A stretch of DNA of 14,312 nt from Gammaproteobacteria bacterium (GCA_029881015.1 JAOUNK010000041.1:1-14312); one strand, 5' to 3'; shown: positions 1 to 7,250, counted from the first letter of the stretch. Notes: a model not told the origin generated them from the sequence alone. Made by a program: numbers and translations.

Positions 1-596
1 TGCAGCGGCCCGTCGATGCGGAACGGGCGCGTGAGGCGAGACCGCGTGACGACCAGCCGTCGTTCGGGAGCGGCGACTGGCTGGTGCGCTACCAGGAGCG
101 GCGCTTAGACAGGATGGTAGAAGGCGGTTTTTCCGAAGACGAAGCCCGCCGGATCCTGGAACAGGAGTCCGAGGCCCAGTTCAAGGCCATGCAGGCCACC
201 TGGGAGGCCGAGCGCAACGGCGAAGACCTCGACGCGTTCAGCGCAATGAACTCGAGCCAGTCGATTCTGCGCGCCGAAATAGGGGACGACGCCTACGCCC
301 GCTACCTCGAGGTGCAGGGCCAGCCTACGTCGATCAGCATCACCCAGGTCCTGAGTGGCTCACCGGCGGTCACTGCCGGGCTCCAGGCGGGCGACCAGCT
401 CGTCAGCTACGACGGGCAGCGCGTGTTCAGCGTGTCCGAGCTGCGCACGCAGACGCTGCAGGGTGAGCCGGGCGAAGAGGTCGTCATCGAGATCGACCGG
501 AACGGTACGCGCATGCAGCTGACCGTGCCCAGGGGGCCCATCGGGATCAGCGGGAGCGGTGCGAGCATTCGCGGCTCGCGTTGGTGGGGCGGCTAG
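1..596 (+). CDS. PDZ-domain protein, C-terminal part (5' end outside window)
   Basis: The reading frame is open from the left edge (first full codon at 3) to the TAG at 594-596, so the gene starts upstream; the internal GTG at 84 is not a convincing start. The visible ~197 residues begin with a charged, probably helical stretch (many Arg, Glu, Asp; roughly nt 80-300). A PDZ domain follows at about nt 330-550, recognised by the pattern GSPAVTAGLQAGDQLVSYDG, the usual carboxylate-binding/turn segment of PDZ_2-type domains. A short Gly/Ser/Arg/Trp-rich tail ends the protein. PDZ domains bind C-terminal peptides and are common in periplasmic proteases and envelope scaffold proteins. No protease active site lies in the visible part, so whether this is a protease or a scaffold cannot be decided here. 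Confidence 0.8.
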   Translation, partial: QRPVDAERAREARPRDDQPSFGSGDWLVRYQERRLDRMVEGGFSEDEARRILEQESEAQFKAMQATWEAERNGEDLDAFSAMNSSQSILRAEIGDDAYARYLEVQGQPTSISITQVLSGSPAVTAGLQAGDQLVSYDGQRVFSVSELRTQTLQGEPGEEVVIEIDRNGTRMQLTVPRGPIGISGSGASIRGSRWWGG

Positions 597-611
597 GGGC
601 CAGAACGCACG

Positions 612-635
612 CCGGTGGATTAAACGGGCCACCGG
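612..635. repeat. 7-bp inverted repeat (hairpin) between PDZ gene and pssA
   Basis: CCGGTGG at 612-618 is the exact reverse complement of CCACCGG at 629-635, leaving a 10-nt loop. It lies 15 nt after the PDZ gene stop. No T-run follows on either strand, so it is a poor fit to a classical intrinsic terminator. It could be a weak terminator, an mRNA-stabilising stem or chance in GC-rich DNA. Confidence 0.35.
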
Positions 636-675
636 ATGCAAAATGGGGCCACTAATAACAAGAGGTTGAAAACCC

Positions 676-1407
676 TTGAGCAGCCGCCTTCGTTACACCA
701 TACCCAACGGGTTCACGGCACTGAGCCTGTTGCTCGGCATCGCGTCGATCGTAACCACACAGCTTGGCGACCTCGAACTGGCCGCCTGGCTCATCGTGTG
801 GTGCGGCCTGCTGGACGTGATGGATGGTTTGTCCGCGCGCCTGCTCAAGGCCACATCGGAGTTCGGCGCCGAGTTCGATTCCATGGCCGACCTGGTCTCC
901 TTCGGCGTTGCACCGGCCGTGCTCGTGCTGAACGCGGGTCTCGAAATCGGCGGGATCGAATTCGACTCGGGACAATTCTGGGTATTGCTCGTGGCGATCG
1001 CCGTCTTCGCGCTTACGGGTGCGATGCGCCTGGCGCGATTCAATCTGACGTCGGACCAGCCGACGAGCGGCTGGTTTGCCGGCGTGCCGATCACGGCAGC
1101 CGGTGGCGGCCTGGTACCGGCCATCATACTGGTCCTGATCCATCACCCGGATGTCGCGAGCGTGCTGCCCTTGCACCTTTACTTCCCGGTGCTGATGTTC
1201 GTGCTGGCCCTGTTGATGATCTCGAGAATTCGTTTCCCGAAGGCCCAGAAGCGGGACAGCCTGTTCATCAACGTATTCCAGGCTGTCGTCATCACGGGCG
1301 TCTACTATTGCGGTATCACGCGCTCGTACCCGGAGTACCTGCTGGCGATAGGGATTTTCGTGTTGATTTCAGGAATCATTGCCGGCCGTATCACGCGTCC
1401 GTCCTGA
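676..1407 (+). CDS. pssA: CDP-diacylglycerol--serine O-phosphatidyltransferase
   Basis: This membrane enzyme transfers phosphatidate from CDP-diacylglycerol to L-serine, making phosphatidylserine, the precursor of phosphatidylethanolamine. The 243-residue product carries the complete CDP-alcohol phosphotransferase signature D-x2-DG-x2-AR-x8-G-x3-D-x3-D: D47, D50, G51, A54, R55, G64, D68 and D72. These residues bind the divalent metals and the CDP moiety. Several hydrophobic segments surround it (about 12-30, 36-48, 75-92, 100-118, 130-150, 165-185, 200-240), as expected for a polytopic enzyme. The start is TTG at 676: an in-frame TGA at 667-669 excludes anything further upstream, and AAGAGG at 660-665 is a suitable ribosome binding site. 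The family also contains phosphatidylglycerophosphate and phosphatidylcholine synthases, but the YTIPNGFTALSLLLG N-terminus and the overall size fit PssA best. Confidence 0.88.
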   Translation: MSSRLRYTIPNGFTALSLLLGIASIVTTQLGDLELAAWLIVWCGLLDVMDGLSARLLKATSEFGAEFDSMADLVSFGVAPAVLVLNAGLEIGGIEFDSGQFWVLLVAIAVFALTGAMRLARFNLTSDQPTSGWFAGVPITAAGGGLVPAIILVLIHHPDVASVLPLHLYFPVLMFVLALLMISRIRFPKAQKRDSLFINVFQAVVITGVYYCGITRSYPEYLLAIGIFVLISGIIAGRITRPS

Positions 1408-1420
1408 TCGATTGTTAATC

Positions 1421-1436
1421 CCGGACTGCCGTCCGG
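1421..1436. repeat. 6-bp inverted repeat with 4-nt loop after pssA
   Basis: CCGGAC (1421-1426), loop TGCC, GTCCGG (1431-1436) forms a tight GC-rich hairpin 13 nt after the pssA stop and 17 nt before the next start codon. No T-tract follows, so rho-independent termination is doubtful. It might attenuate read-through or protect the pssA mRNA end. Confidence 0.35.
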
Positions 1437-1453
1437 AACCTTGAGGAGTTGTC

Positions 1454-3865
1454 ATGCCAAACCGTTCCCTGTTTTGGACCATCGCCCTGTACCTGTTGCT
1501 GGCGTCGGCGCCGGGCTCGGCCCAGCAGGCACCGCTGGACCTGTCCGCCTACCAGGCGTTCGACGGGTTCATCGACACGTGGTGGGACGAGGAAACGGGT
1601 CGCATGCTCGTCCGCGTGGAGGAGTTCGACACCCCGTTCATCTACCAGTCATCGTTGCCAAGAGGCGTTGGCTCGAACGACCTTGGCCTCGATCGCGGCC
1701 AGCTCGGGTCGACCAGGATCGTGCGCTTCCTGCGCAGTGGTCCGAAGGTGCTGCTGGTCGAGGACAATCTGCAGTACCGGGCGCAGAGCGATAACAGCGA
1801 CGAGCGCCAGGCGATCGCCGAGTCCTTCGCCCGGTCGGTGATCTGGGGCTTCACGGATATCGACGACAACGCGTCCTCCACGATTATCGATGCCACGGCA
1901 TTTTTCGTGCGGGATGCGCACGGCCTGAGTGCGCGGCTTGCCGCGGCCGGCGAAGGCAACTACAGCGTGGACGAGTCGCGCTCGGCGATATTCCTGCCGC
2001 GCACGCAGGCATTCCCGGACAACACCGAAGTGGAGGCGATCGTTACGCTGGTCGGTAGCGCGACGGGGCCCTATTTGCCGACCGTCGTGCCTGACACCGC
2101 GGCGCTGACCGTGCATGTCCATCACTCGTTTATTCGCCTCCCGGACGATAACTACGAGCCGCTGCCCTACGATCCGCGCTCCGGCGTGATCGGGCTGCGT
2201 TACGACGACGGCGGCTTCGCCGACTACGCGACACCGATCGGTGACTCGTTGCTCGTAAATTTCGGGCGGCGCCATCGCCTCGAGAAGAAAGACCCGTCCG
2301 CCGCCGTCAGCGAGGCTGTCGAACCGATTGTCTATTATCTCGACCGGGGTGCGCCCGAGCCCGTGCGGTCCGCGCTGCTCGAAGGGGCGCGCTGGTGGGC
2401 GCAGGCCTTCGAGGCGGCCGGCTACAAGGACGCCTACCGGGTTGAGCTGCTGCCCGAAGGTGTCGATCCGATGGACGTGCGCTACAACGTCATCCAGTGG
2501 GTACATCGTTCCACGCGCGGCTGGTCCTACGGTTCGTCCGTGCTGGACCCACGCACGGGCGAGATCCTGAAAGGGCACGTGTCGCTGGGCTCCCTGCGGG
2601 TCAGGCAGGACTACCTGATTGCCGAGGGTCTGCTTGCGCCGTACGCGGACGAATCGGTACCGGGTGAGATGCTCGAGATGTCGCTCGCGCGCATTCGCCA
2701 GCTAGCGGCGCACGAGGTCGGGCACACGCTCGGTTTCGAGCACAACTTCGCGGCCAGCACGCAGGATCGCGCCTCGGTCATGGATTATCCGGCGCCCCTG
2801 GTTCGTATCACGGACGCTGGCGATCTCGATCTGTCCGCTGCCTATGGCGTCGGTATCGGCGAGTGGGACAAGCGCACGGTGCTGTATGCCTACCAGGATT
2901 TTCCCGACGGCACGAATCGCGCGGCGGCGCGGCAAGCGATCATGAACGAGACGATCGCGCAGGGATTCAAGTACGTAGCCGACACGGACTCGCGCGCGGT
3001 CGGTACCTCGCACCCGGACGGCAACCTGTGGGACAACGGTGCCGATGCCATCGCCGAACTCGATCACATCCTGAAAGTTCGCGAGATCGCGTTGCAGCGT
3101 TTCTCCGAGCGCAACATTCGGATGGGCCGGCCGCTGGCGACGCTGGAGGAAGCGCTGGTACCGATCTACCTGTTGCACCGCTTCCAGATCAAGGCGGTGG
3201 GCAAGCTGGTCGGTGGGCAGTACTTCACCTACCGCATGCGCGGTGACGCACAGGCAGAGGCCCGGCCTGTCCCGGTCGCCCGGCAGCAACAGGCCGTCGA
3301 TGCGCTGCTCGGCACGCTGGACGCGGCGCTGCTGAGCCTGCCGCCCGGCCTGGCGGACACGATTACACCGCGCGTACCCAACAACCCCAAGTCCCGGGAG
3401 ACGTTCAGCGGTGCGACCGGCATGAACTTCGATGCACTGGCGCCGGCCCGCAGCTCCGTCGCCCTGACGCTGCAGGTTCTGCTGGACCCCGACCGGGCGG
3501 CGCGCCTCGAACGTGCGGGATCGATTGGCTTCGAGTCGATCGCACTGGGCCTGCTCGCTGCAAGCTGGTACGCGGAACCCGCGAGCGGCATCGAGGCCGC
3601 GATTCAGCGCCAGACGAATCTGCAGGTGATGTACGGACTCCTGGCGCTCGCCTTCGACGACAGCGTCGACGGGGATGTGCGGGCGCGTGCGTACGCGGCG
3701 CTCATCGAGTTGCGCGACTGGCTGTCCGGACGTAGTTCGCGCGATCGGGCCCTGCGCGCGCACTACCAGTTCGCGGCGCACGAGATCCAGCGCCTCATGG
3801 ACGATCCGGATGCGGTCAAAGCGTTGATGCCGGCAACCGTGCCGCCCGGCTCACCGATCGGCTAG
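1454..3865 (+). CDS. Secreted zinc-dependent metalloprotease (DUF5117/DUF4953-type)
   Basis: The 803-residue product has a Sec signal peptide (hydrophobic core about 6-19, likely cleavage after GSA at 23), so it acts outside the cytoplasm. The zinc site is HEVGHTLGFEH at 420-430: H420, H424 and H430 are the predicted zinc ligands and E421 the catalytic base. The Met in SVMDYP (M443) is the candidate Met-turn, giving a metzincin-like arrangement. The length, the N-terminal region before about 290 and the long C-terminal part resemble the bacterial zinc-dependent metalloproteases annotated with DUF5117, DUF4953 and sometimes DUF5118. That family assignment is from memory of its features, not from a search. 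Start: ATG with GAGGAG at 1443-1448, 5 nt upstream. Substrate is unknown; family members are commonly found in heterotrophs that digest protein. No dedicated partner gene is evident beside it. Confidence 0.87.
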   Translation: MPNRSLFWTIALYLLLASAPGSAQQAPLDLSAYQAFDGFIDTWWDEETGRMLVRVEEFDTPFIYQSSLPRGVGSNDLGLDRGQLGSTRIVRFLRSGPKVLLVEDNLQYRAQSDNSDERQAIAESFARSVIWGFTDIDDNASSTIIDATAFFVRDAHGLSARLAAAGEGNYSVDESRSAIFLPRTQAFPDNTEVEAIVTLVGSATGPYLPTVVPDTAALTVHVHHSFIRLPDDNYEPLPYDPRSGVIGLRYDDGGFADYATPIGDSLLVNFGRRHRLEKKDPSAAVSEAVEPIVYYLDRGAPEPVRSALLEGARWWAQAFEAAGYKDAYRVELLPEGVDPMDVRYNVIQWVHRSTRGWSYGSSVLDPRTGEILKGHVSLGSLRVRQDYLIAEGLLAPYADESVPGEMLEMSLARIRQLAAHEVGHTLGFEHNFAASTQDRASVMDYPAPLVRITDAGDLDLSAAYGVGIGEWDKRTVLYAYQDFPDGTNRAAARQAIMNETIAQGFKYVADTDSRAVGTSHPDGNLWDNGADAIAELDHILKVREIALQRFSERNIRMGRPLATLEEALVPIYLLHRFQIKAVGKLVGGQYFTYRMRGDAQAEARPVPVARQQQAVDALLGTLDAALLSLPPGLADTITPRVPNNPKSRETFSGATGMNFDALAPARSSVALTLQVLLDPDRAARLERAGSIGFESIALGLLAASWYAEPASGIEAAIQRQTNLQVMYGLLALAFDDSVDGDVRARAYAALIELRDWLSGRSSRDRALRAHYQFAAHEIQRLMDDPDAVKALMPATVPPGSPIG

Positions 3866-3880
3866 ATTTCGCCCGGGGAT

Positions 3881-3910
3881 GTAACCGAATCCGCCGGCCG
3901 GCCCTATAAC
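3881..3910 (+). promoter_or_regulatory. Possible promoter of the ECF sigma unit
   Basis: TATAAC at 3905-3910 matches 5 of 6 bases of a -10 box and lies 30 nt before the chosen start codon of the exported-protein gene. Eighteen bases upstream is GTAACC (3881-3886), which has the AAC core common in ECF-type -35 elements but is a poor sigma-70 -35. A 10-bp perfect palindrome, GCCGGCCGGC, sits between them at 3893-3902. This is a weak by-eye prediction. Confidence 0.22.
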
Positions 3911-3940
3911 GCTACAGGAACTTCATTTGAGGGTATGACG

Positions 3941-4879
3941 ATGCGTTATTTGAAACTTCTGATGGCCGGCTTGCTGCTGGCTTTGCCGGTACTGGCCACC
4001 GCAGATTCCAAGGATCTCCCGGGGTCGGCCGTCTGGTATTTTCACATTGACCTCGACGAGATGCGCAAGAACGGACCCGGGCAGGGCGTCTACGACTGGC
4101 TCAGGGACGAAGCATTCACCGATATCAAGAATGACGCCGGCGTCGATCTCGACAAGGAACTCGATAGCCTGACCGCGTTTTCGCTGGAAGATGCGGGCCC
4201 CGTCATTGTGTTCGAAGGCAAGTTCAGCCAGGAGACGAAAGACAAGGTCATGACCTTTGTTGCCGCCGACGGCGACATCACACCGCTCAAGTCGTCCGGC
4301 AAGACCTACTACCATTTCTCCGGCAACGACGATGACGAGAGCCTGAGTCTCTCCGGTGGCGATATCGAAATAGACATCGAATCGCTCGAGGACGAGGCCT
4401 GGGTGAGCCTGGCGCTGAAGAACAAGATCTTGGTCACAGGCAGCGAAGAGCAGATGCAGGGGCTGCTGGCCAACAACGGCAAGATTGCGGGCGCGAACAG
4501 CCACAAAGGCGCATTGCTGGTCCTCAGCGCCGAGAAAACGATGCTGCAGGCGGGGATGAACTCGGCCGCCATGGGGGACGACGGCGATTCGGACTGGAAC
4601 TCGAATATCCTGCGCAATACCGAACAGGTCGCGTTCCTGATGGCGGCGGCTGCCGACAAGCTGGCGCTGGAGGCCAGGCTGATTACCACCGAACCCGAGA
4701 TGGCGGAGTCTCTCGCCAGCGTGGTTCGCGGTCTCGTCAGCCTCATGGCGTTCAGCGACGAGATGGATGAGGAAATGGTTGCGGTATTGCAAGGCACCAG
4801 GGTCGTGGCGAGCGGTAACAGCCTGAGCATCTCGTTGGCGCTCGACCCGGCACTCGTCGTCCGGACGCTCGGTGAGTGA
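3941..4879 (+). CDS. Exported protein of unknown function, first gene of ECF sigma unit
   Basis: I do not recognise the family. The 312-residue product has a clear N-terminal signal sequence (hydrophobic residues about 4-19, likely cleavage after ATA at 21), so it should be periplasmic or surface located. The mature part is acidic, with an Asp/Glu/Ser-rich stretch around residues 128-150, alternating beta-like and helical segments, and no cysteine cluster or obvious catalytic motif. An ATG also exists at 3935, but GAGGG at 3929-3933 is 7 nt from the ATG at 3941 and only 1 nt from the earlier one, so 3941 is preferred. Its stop overlaps the sigma factor start by 8 nt (4872-4879), suggesting translational coupling. 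An envelope or stress-related role sensed or controlled by the sigma factor is an inference from position only. Confidence 0.8.
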   Translation: MRYLKLLMAGLLLALPVLATADSKDLPGSAVWYFHIDLDEMRKNGPGQGVYDWLRDEAFTDIKNDAGVDLDKELDSLTAFSLEDAGPVIVFEGKFSQETKDKVMTFVAADGDITPLKSSGKTYYHFSGNDDDESLSLSGGDIEIDIESLEDEAWVSLALKNKILVTGSEEQMQGLLANNGKIAGANSHKGALLVLSAEKTMLQAGMNSAAMGDDGDSDWNSNILRNTEQVAFLMAAAADKLALEARLITTEPEMAESLASVVRGLVSLMAFSDEMDEEMVAVLQGTRVVASGNSLSISLALDPALVVRTLGE

Positions 4880-5414
4880 CGAACTCAAACTGATCGCTGC
4901 CGCCAAAGCGGGGTCCGTGGATGCGTTCACGGACCTCGTGCGCGCTTACAGGCCGCGCCTGTTGCGCTTCCTGCTGACGCGTAGCCCGAGTCATGCGGAT
5001 GCAGAGGACGTATTGCAGGACACGTTGATCGCGGCGTTTCGCTACCTGCATTCCTACGACCCGCGCTGGCGGTTCAGTACCTGGCTCTACCGTATTGCGA
5101 TTCGCAACGCGGCGCGATTGCGCAGTCCCGGGATGCTCGAGATCGGCGACCTGCGCGACGAGGAGAACGACCCGTTGCAGCAATGCATCGCCGACTCCGA
5201 GACGGACAATCTCTGGGTCAGCGCCCGCGAGGTACTCAACGACGAGGTCTATGCGGCCATGTGGCTGCGTTATGCCGAAGACATGTCCGTCAACGATATT
5301 TCCCAGGCCCTGGACCGCTCCGCGTCCTGGACCAAAGTAAACCTGATGAGGGGCCGCCGCGTGCTCGAAACGCACATGAACGGTGACGCCGGCCAAAGTG
5401 AAGCCTATGGATAA
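4872..5414 (+). CDS. ECF-type RNA polymerase sigma factor
   Basis: This 180-residue protein would direct RNA polymerase to a specific promoter set. Region 2 (about residues 13-75) contains the typical sigma-70 region 2 pattern, including DAEDVLQDTLIAAFR and the aromatic FSTWLYRIAIRNAAR core-binding and -10 recognition helices. Region 4 (about 120-172) has a helix-turn-helix of the form DMSVNDISQALDRSASWTK for -35 recognition. Regions 1 and 3 are absent, which defines the extracytoplasmic-function class. The GTG start at 4872 lies inside the end of the preceding gene (GTGAGTGA, 8-nt overlap). The 3' end overlaps the next gene by a further 8 nt (5407-5414). The linkage to an exported protein upstream and a membrane protein downstream is typical of ECF regulons. 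The ECF subgroup is not resolved here. Confidence 0.92.
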   Translation: MSDELKLIAAAKAGSVDAFTDLVRAYRPRLLRFLLTRSPSHADAEDVLQDTLIAAFRYLHSYDPRWRFSTWLYRIAIRNAARLRSPGMLEIGDLRDEENDPLQQCIADSETDNLWVSAREVLNDEVYAAMWLRYAEDMSVNDISQALDRSASWTKVNLMRGRRVLETHMNGDAGQSEAYG

Positions 5415-5799
5415 GCTAGCCAGACAACTGCAGGAAGACGCACAACGGATCGAGGTATCCATCTCGGACGAACTCGATCGTCGAATCGACGCATCGTTGC
5501 GCGCGGTGACGCCCGAGCTCGAGAGCCCCCGGCCGGGGCCGGCGGCACGGCCGCCGCTGTTCTGGTGGGCCAGCACGATTACCGGCGCGGCCGCCGCTAT
5601 CGCCGTCATCGCCCTCGTCAACTGGCGTGCGCCGGACCCGCCGGACCTGCCGCCGGCCAGCGTGGCTGCTGCCATCCCGAGCATCGACCTCAAGGTCGAA
5701 GCGGCAGTGCTGACGGGACCGCTGCAGGAGGAACTGGACCGGCTCCAGTCGGATTTGAAGAAAGCCGAAGAGAAGGTCAGGCGGGACATAGGCCTGTAA
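5407..5799 (+). CDS. Short single-pass membrane protein, candidate anti-sigma factor
   Basis: The 130-residue product has an N-terminal cytoplasmic helical part (about 1-40), a Pro-rich linker, one transmembrane segment (about 51-72) and a C-terminal periplasmic part. The latter ends in a charged, coiled-coil-like helix (about 104-128, rich in Glu, Lys, Leu). This topology and its position directly after an ECF sigma gene suggest an anti-sigma factor that holds the sigma factor at the membrane. No HxxxCxxC zinc anti-sigma motif is present, and sequence evidence beyond topology is lacking. The start is taken as ATG 5407, overlapping the sigma stop by 8 nt (ATGGATAA); a GTG at 5383 in the same frame would add eight residues but has no better support. 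It could instead be a structural membrane protein. Confidence 0.65.
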   Translation: MDKLARQLQEDAQRIEVSISDELDRRIDASLRAVTPELESPRPGPAARPPLFWWASTITGAAAAIAVIALVNWRAPDPPDLPPASVAAAIPSIDLKVEAAVLTGPLQEELDRLQSDLKKAEEKVRRDIGL

Positions 5800-5812
5800 T
5801 AGCTGGCAATTG

Positions 5813-5834
5813 TGGAAAATACGTACCTTTTCCA
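5813..5834. repeat. Inverted repeat TGGAAAA-N8-TTTTCCA
   Basis: TGGAAAA (5813-5819) and TTTTCCA (5828-5834) are exact reverse complements around an 8-nt spacer that itself contains the palindrome TACGTA. It starts 14 nt after the stop of the preceding gene. It may be a protein binding site or a weak terminator stem. The low GC of the stem and lack of a following T-run argue against termination. Confidence 0.5.
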
Positions 5835-5837
5835 GTA

Positions 5838-5875
5838 TGTTGACTAACGAGGTAAGAAGAAAAACATAGTCAACA
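5838..5875. repeat. Inverted repeat TGTTGACTA-N20-TAGTCAACA
   Basis: A perfect 9-bp inverted repeat: left arm 5838-5846, right arm 5867-5875, 20-nt purine-rich spacer. The centre-to-centre spacing of 29 bp is close to three helical turns, which would place both half-sites on the same DNA face, as two-site operators often are. In RNA the same sequence would form a stem-loop 19 nt before the subunit II start codon. The spacer contains GAGGTAAG. Confidence 0.55.
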
Positions 5876-5894
5876 ACCGGGGGATGTACGTCGT

Positions 5895-7250
5895 ATGCCT
5901 TTAGCCGTTGTACTGATTCTGCTTGTCGTTGGCTCGCTTCTGTTTCACCTCGTCAGTCCATGGACTTTCACCGAGTTGGCATCCAACTGGGGGATGGTGG
6001 ACTTCACCGTCGACATCACTCTCTACGTAACAGGTTTCGTTTTCGTTGTTGTAAACCTGTTCATGGCGTACTGCGTCATCAAGTTCCGGCACCGGAAGGG
6101 CGCGCGCGCCGCCTACGAGCCCGAAAACAAGAAGCTCGAAACCATTCTGACGACGATCACGGCGGTCGGTGTCGCGCTGATGCTGACGCCCGGTCTTTTC
6201 GTCTGGGCGAAGTTTGTCGATGTCCCCGACGATGCCCACGTTGTCGAGGCCGTCGGCCAGCAGTGGCACTGGACGTTCCGGATGCCCGGCGAGGACGGCA
6301 GGCTGGGTGAGGTCGATGCCGAACGCATCTCGAACGACAACCCGTTCGGGATGGATCCGGACGACCCCAACGGCCAGGACGATATTCTCGTGTACAGCCC
6401 CGAGATTCATGTCCCGGTCGACAAGCCCGTCAAGTTTCTACTGCGCTCTAAAGATGTCCTGCACGATTTCGCCGTCGCCCAGTTCCGGGTGAAGATGGAT
6501 CTCGTGCCAGGCATGAATACCTTCCTGTGGCTGACGCCGACCAGGGAGGGTCGTTTCGAAATCCTCTGTGAGGAGTTGTGCGGCGTCGGCCATCACACGA
6601 TGCGTGGGGCGGTCGTCGTCGACAATGCCGATGACTACAAGCTGTGGCTGGCACAGCAGTCGAGCTTTGCCGCGCTGAATGCGAGACCCGCAGGCGATGC
6701 GTCGATTGGAGCAGCCCAGTACACCGTGTGCGCGACCTGTCACGGGCAGCAGGGCGAAGGCAACCTCGCAATGAATGCACCGAGGATCGCGGGCCAGTCC
6801 GCCTGGTATCTCAAGCGCCAGATCATGAATTACAAGCGGGGCGTGCGCGGCACACACGAGGACGACAAGTTTGGTTCGCAGATGGTCGGCATGGTGGCGG
6901 GGCTGGTCGACGAGCAGGCTGTCGACAACGTCGTGGCACATATCCAGACATTCCCGGACCATCCCGCCGAGGCGACGATGACCGGCGGTGACGTTGCTGC
7001 CGGTGCCAAACACTACAACGTGTGCGCCTATTGCCATGGCAAGGACGGTATGGGTGTGCAGGCGCTCAACGCACCGCGCACCGCCGGCATGTCCGACTGG
7101 TACCTGGCACGCCAGCTCCAGTATTTCAAAGACGATGTGAGGGGCGGCCACCTGCAGGACTACTACGGCATGCAGATGGGCTTCATGGGGGACATCCTGC
7201 ATGACGAACAGGCAATTCGGGACGTGGTCGCCTACATGAATACCTTATAG
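5895..7250 (+). CDS. coxB: Cytochrome c oxidase subunit II fused to two cytochrome c domains
   Basis: This 451-residue subunit accepts electrons and passes them through CuA to subunit I. Three hydrophobic segments come first (about 2-22, 38-62, 84-106; the first may act as signal anchor). The electron-entry aromatic motif QWHWTF is at 123-128. The CuA site is complete: H190, then C225, E227, C229, H233 and M236 in CEELCGVGHHTM. An acidic insert of ~35 residues (about 131-165) separates the aromatic motif from the rest of the cupredoxin domain. Two cytochrome c domains follow, with heme motifs CATCH (279-283) and CAYCH (377-381) and candidate distal Met ligands in QMVGM and QMGFM. The domains are clearly related, sharing NAPR-AG-WYL-RQ. 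The protein makes this a caa3-like enzyme. First gene of the operon II-I-III-III-IV; the start is ATG 5895 with a modest GGGGGA site. Confidence 0.93.
   Translation: MPLAVVLILLVVGSLLFHLVSPWTFTELASNWGMVDFTVDITLYVTGFVFVVVNLFMAYCVIKFRHRKGARAAYEPENKKLETILTTITAVGVALMLTPGLFVWAKFVDVPDDAHVVEAVGQQWHWTFRMPGEDGRLGEVDAERISNDNPFGMDPDDPNGQDDILVYSPEIHVPVDKPVKFLLRSKDVLHDFAVAQFRVKMDLVPGMNTFLWLTPTREGRFEILCEELCGVGHHTMRGAVVVDNADDYKLWLAQQSSFAALNARPAGDASIGAAQYTVCATCHGQQGEGNLAMNAPRIAGQSAWYLKRQIMNYKRGVRGTHEDDKFGSQMVGMVAGLVDEQAVDNVVAHIQTFPDHPAEATMTGGDVAAGAKHYNVCAYCHGKDGMGVQALNAPRTAGMSDWYLARQLQYFKDDVRGGHLQDYYGMQMGFMGDILHDEQAIRDVVAYMNTL

Larger units (their letters stand above)
5800..5894 (+). promoter_or_regulatory. 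Control region upstream of the cytochrome oxidase operon
   Basis: This 95-bp gap between the candidate anti-sigma gene and subunit II is locally AT-rich compared with its surroundings and contains two inverted repeats (5813-5834 and 5838-5875). TTGACT at 5840-5845 is a near-perfect -35 box. The best -10-like sequence downstream, CATAGT at 5865-5870, sits at a long 19-bp spacing, so the promoter call is tentative. If used, the two arms of the larger repeat would overlie the -35 and -10 elements, as expected of an operator. GGGGGA at 5879-5884 may be the ribosome binding site of the oxidase gene. Confidence 0.45.

Noticed and set aside
636..1418. Open frame of 260 codons overlapping pssA in another frame
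   Set aside because: The translation is Arg/Gly/His-rich and has no family features, while the pssA frame has the full CDP-alcohol phosphotransferase signature.
2702..3781. Long minus-strand open frame opposite the metalloprotease
   Set aside because: The + strand gene has a signal peptide, a ribosome site and an intact zinc motif; the antisense frame is Arg/Gln-rich and shows no family features.
3935..3940. ATG at 3935 as the start of the exported-protein gene
   Set aside because: GAGGG ends only 1 nt before it; the ATG at 3941 has 7-nt spacing and gives a normal signal peptide.
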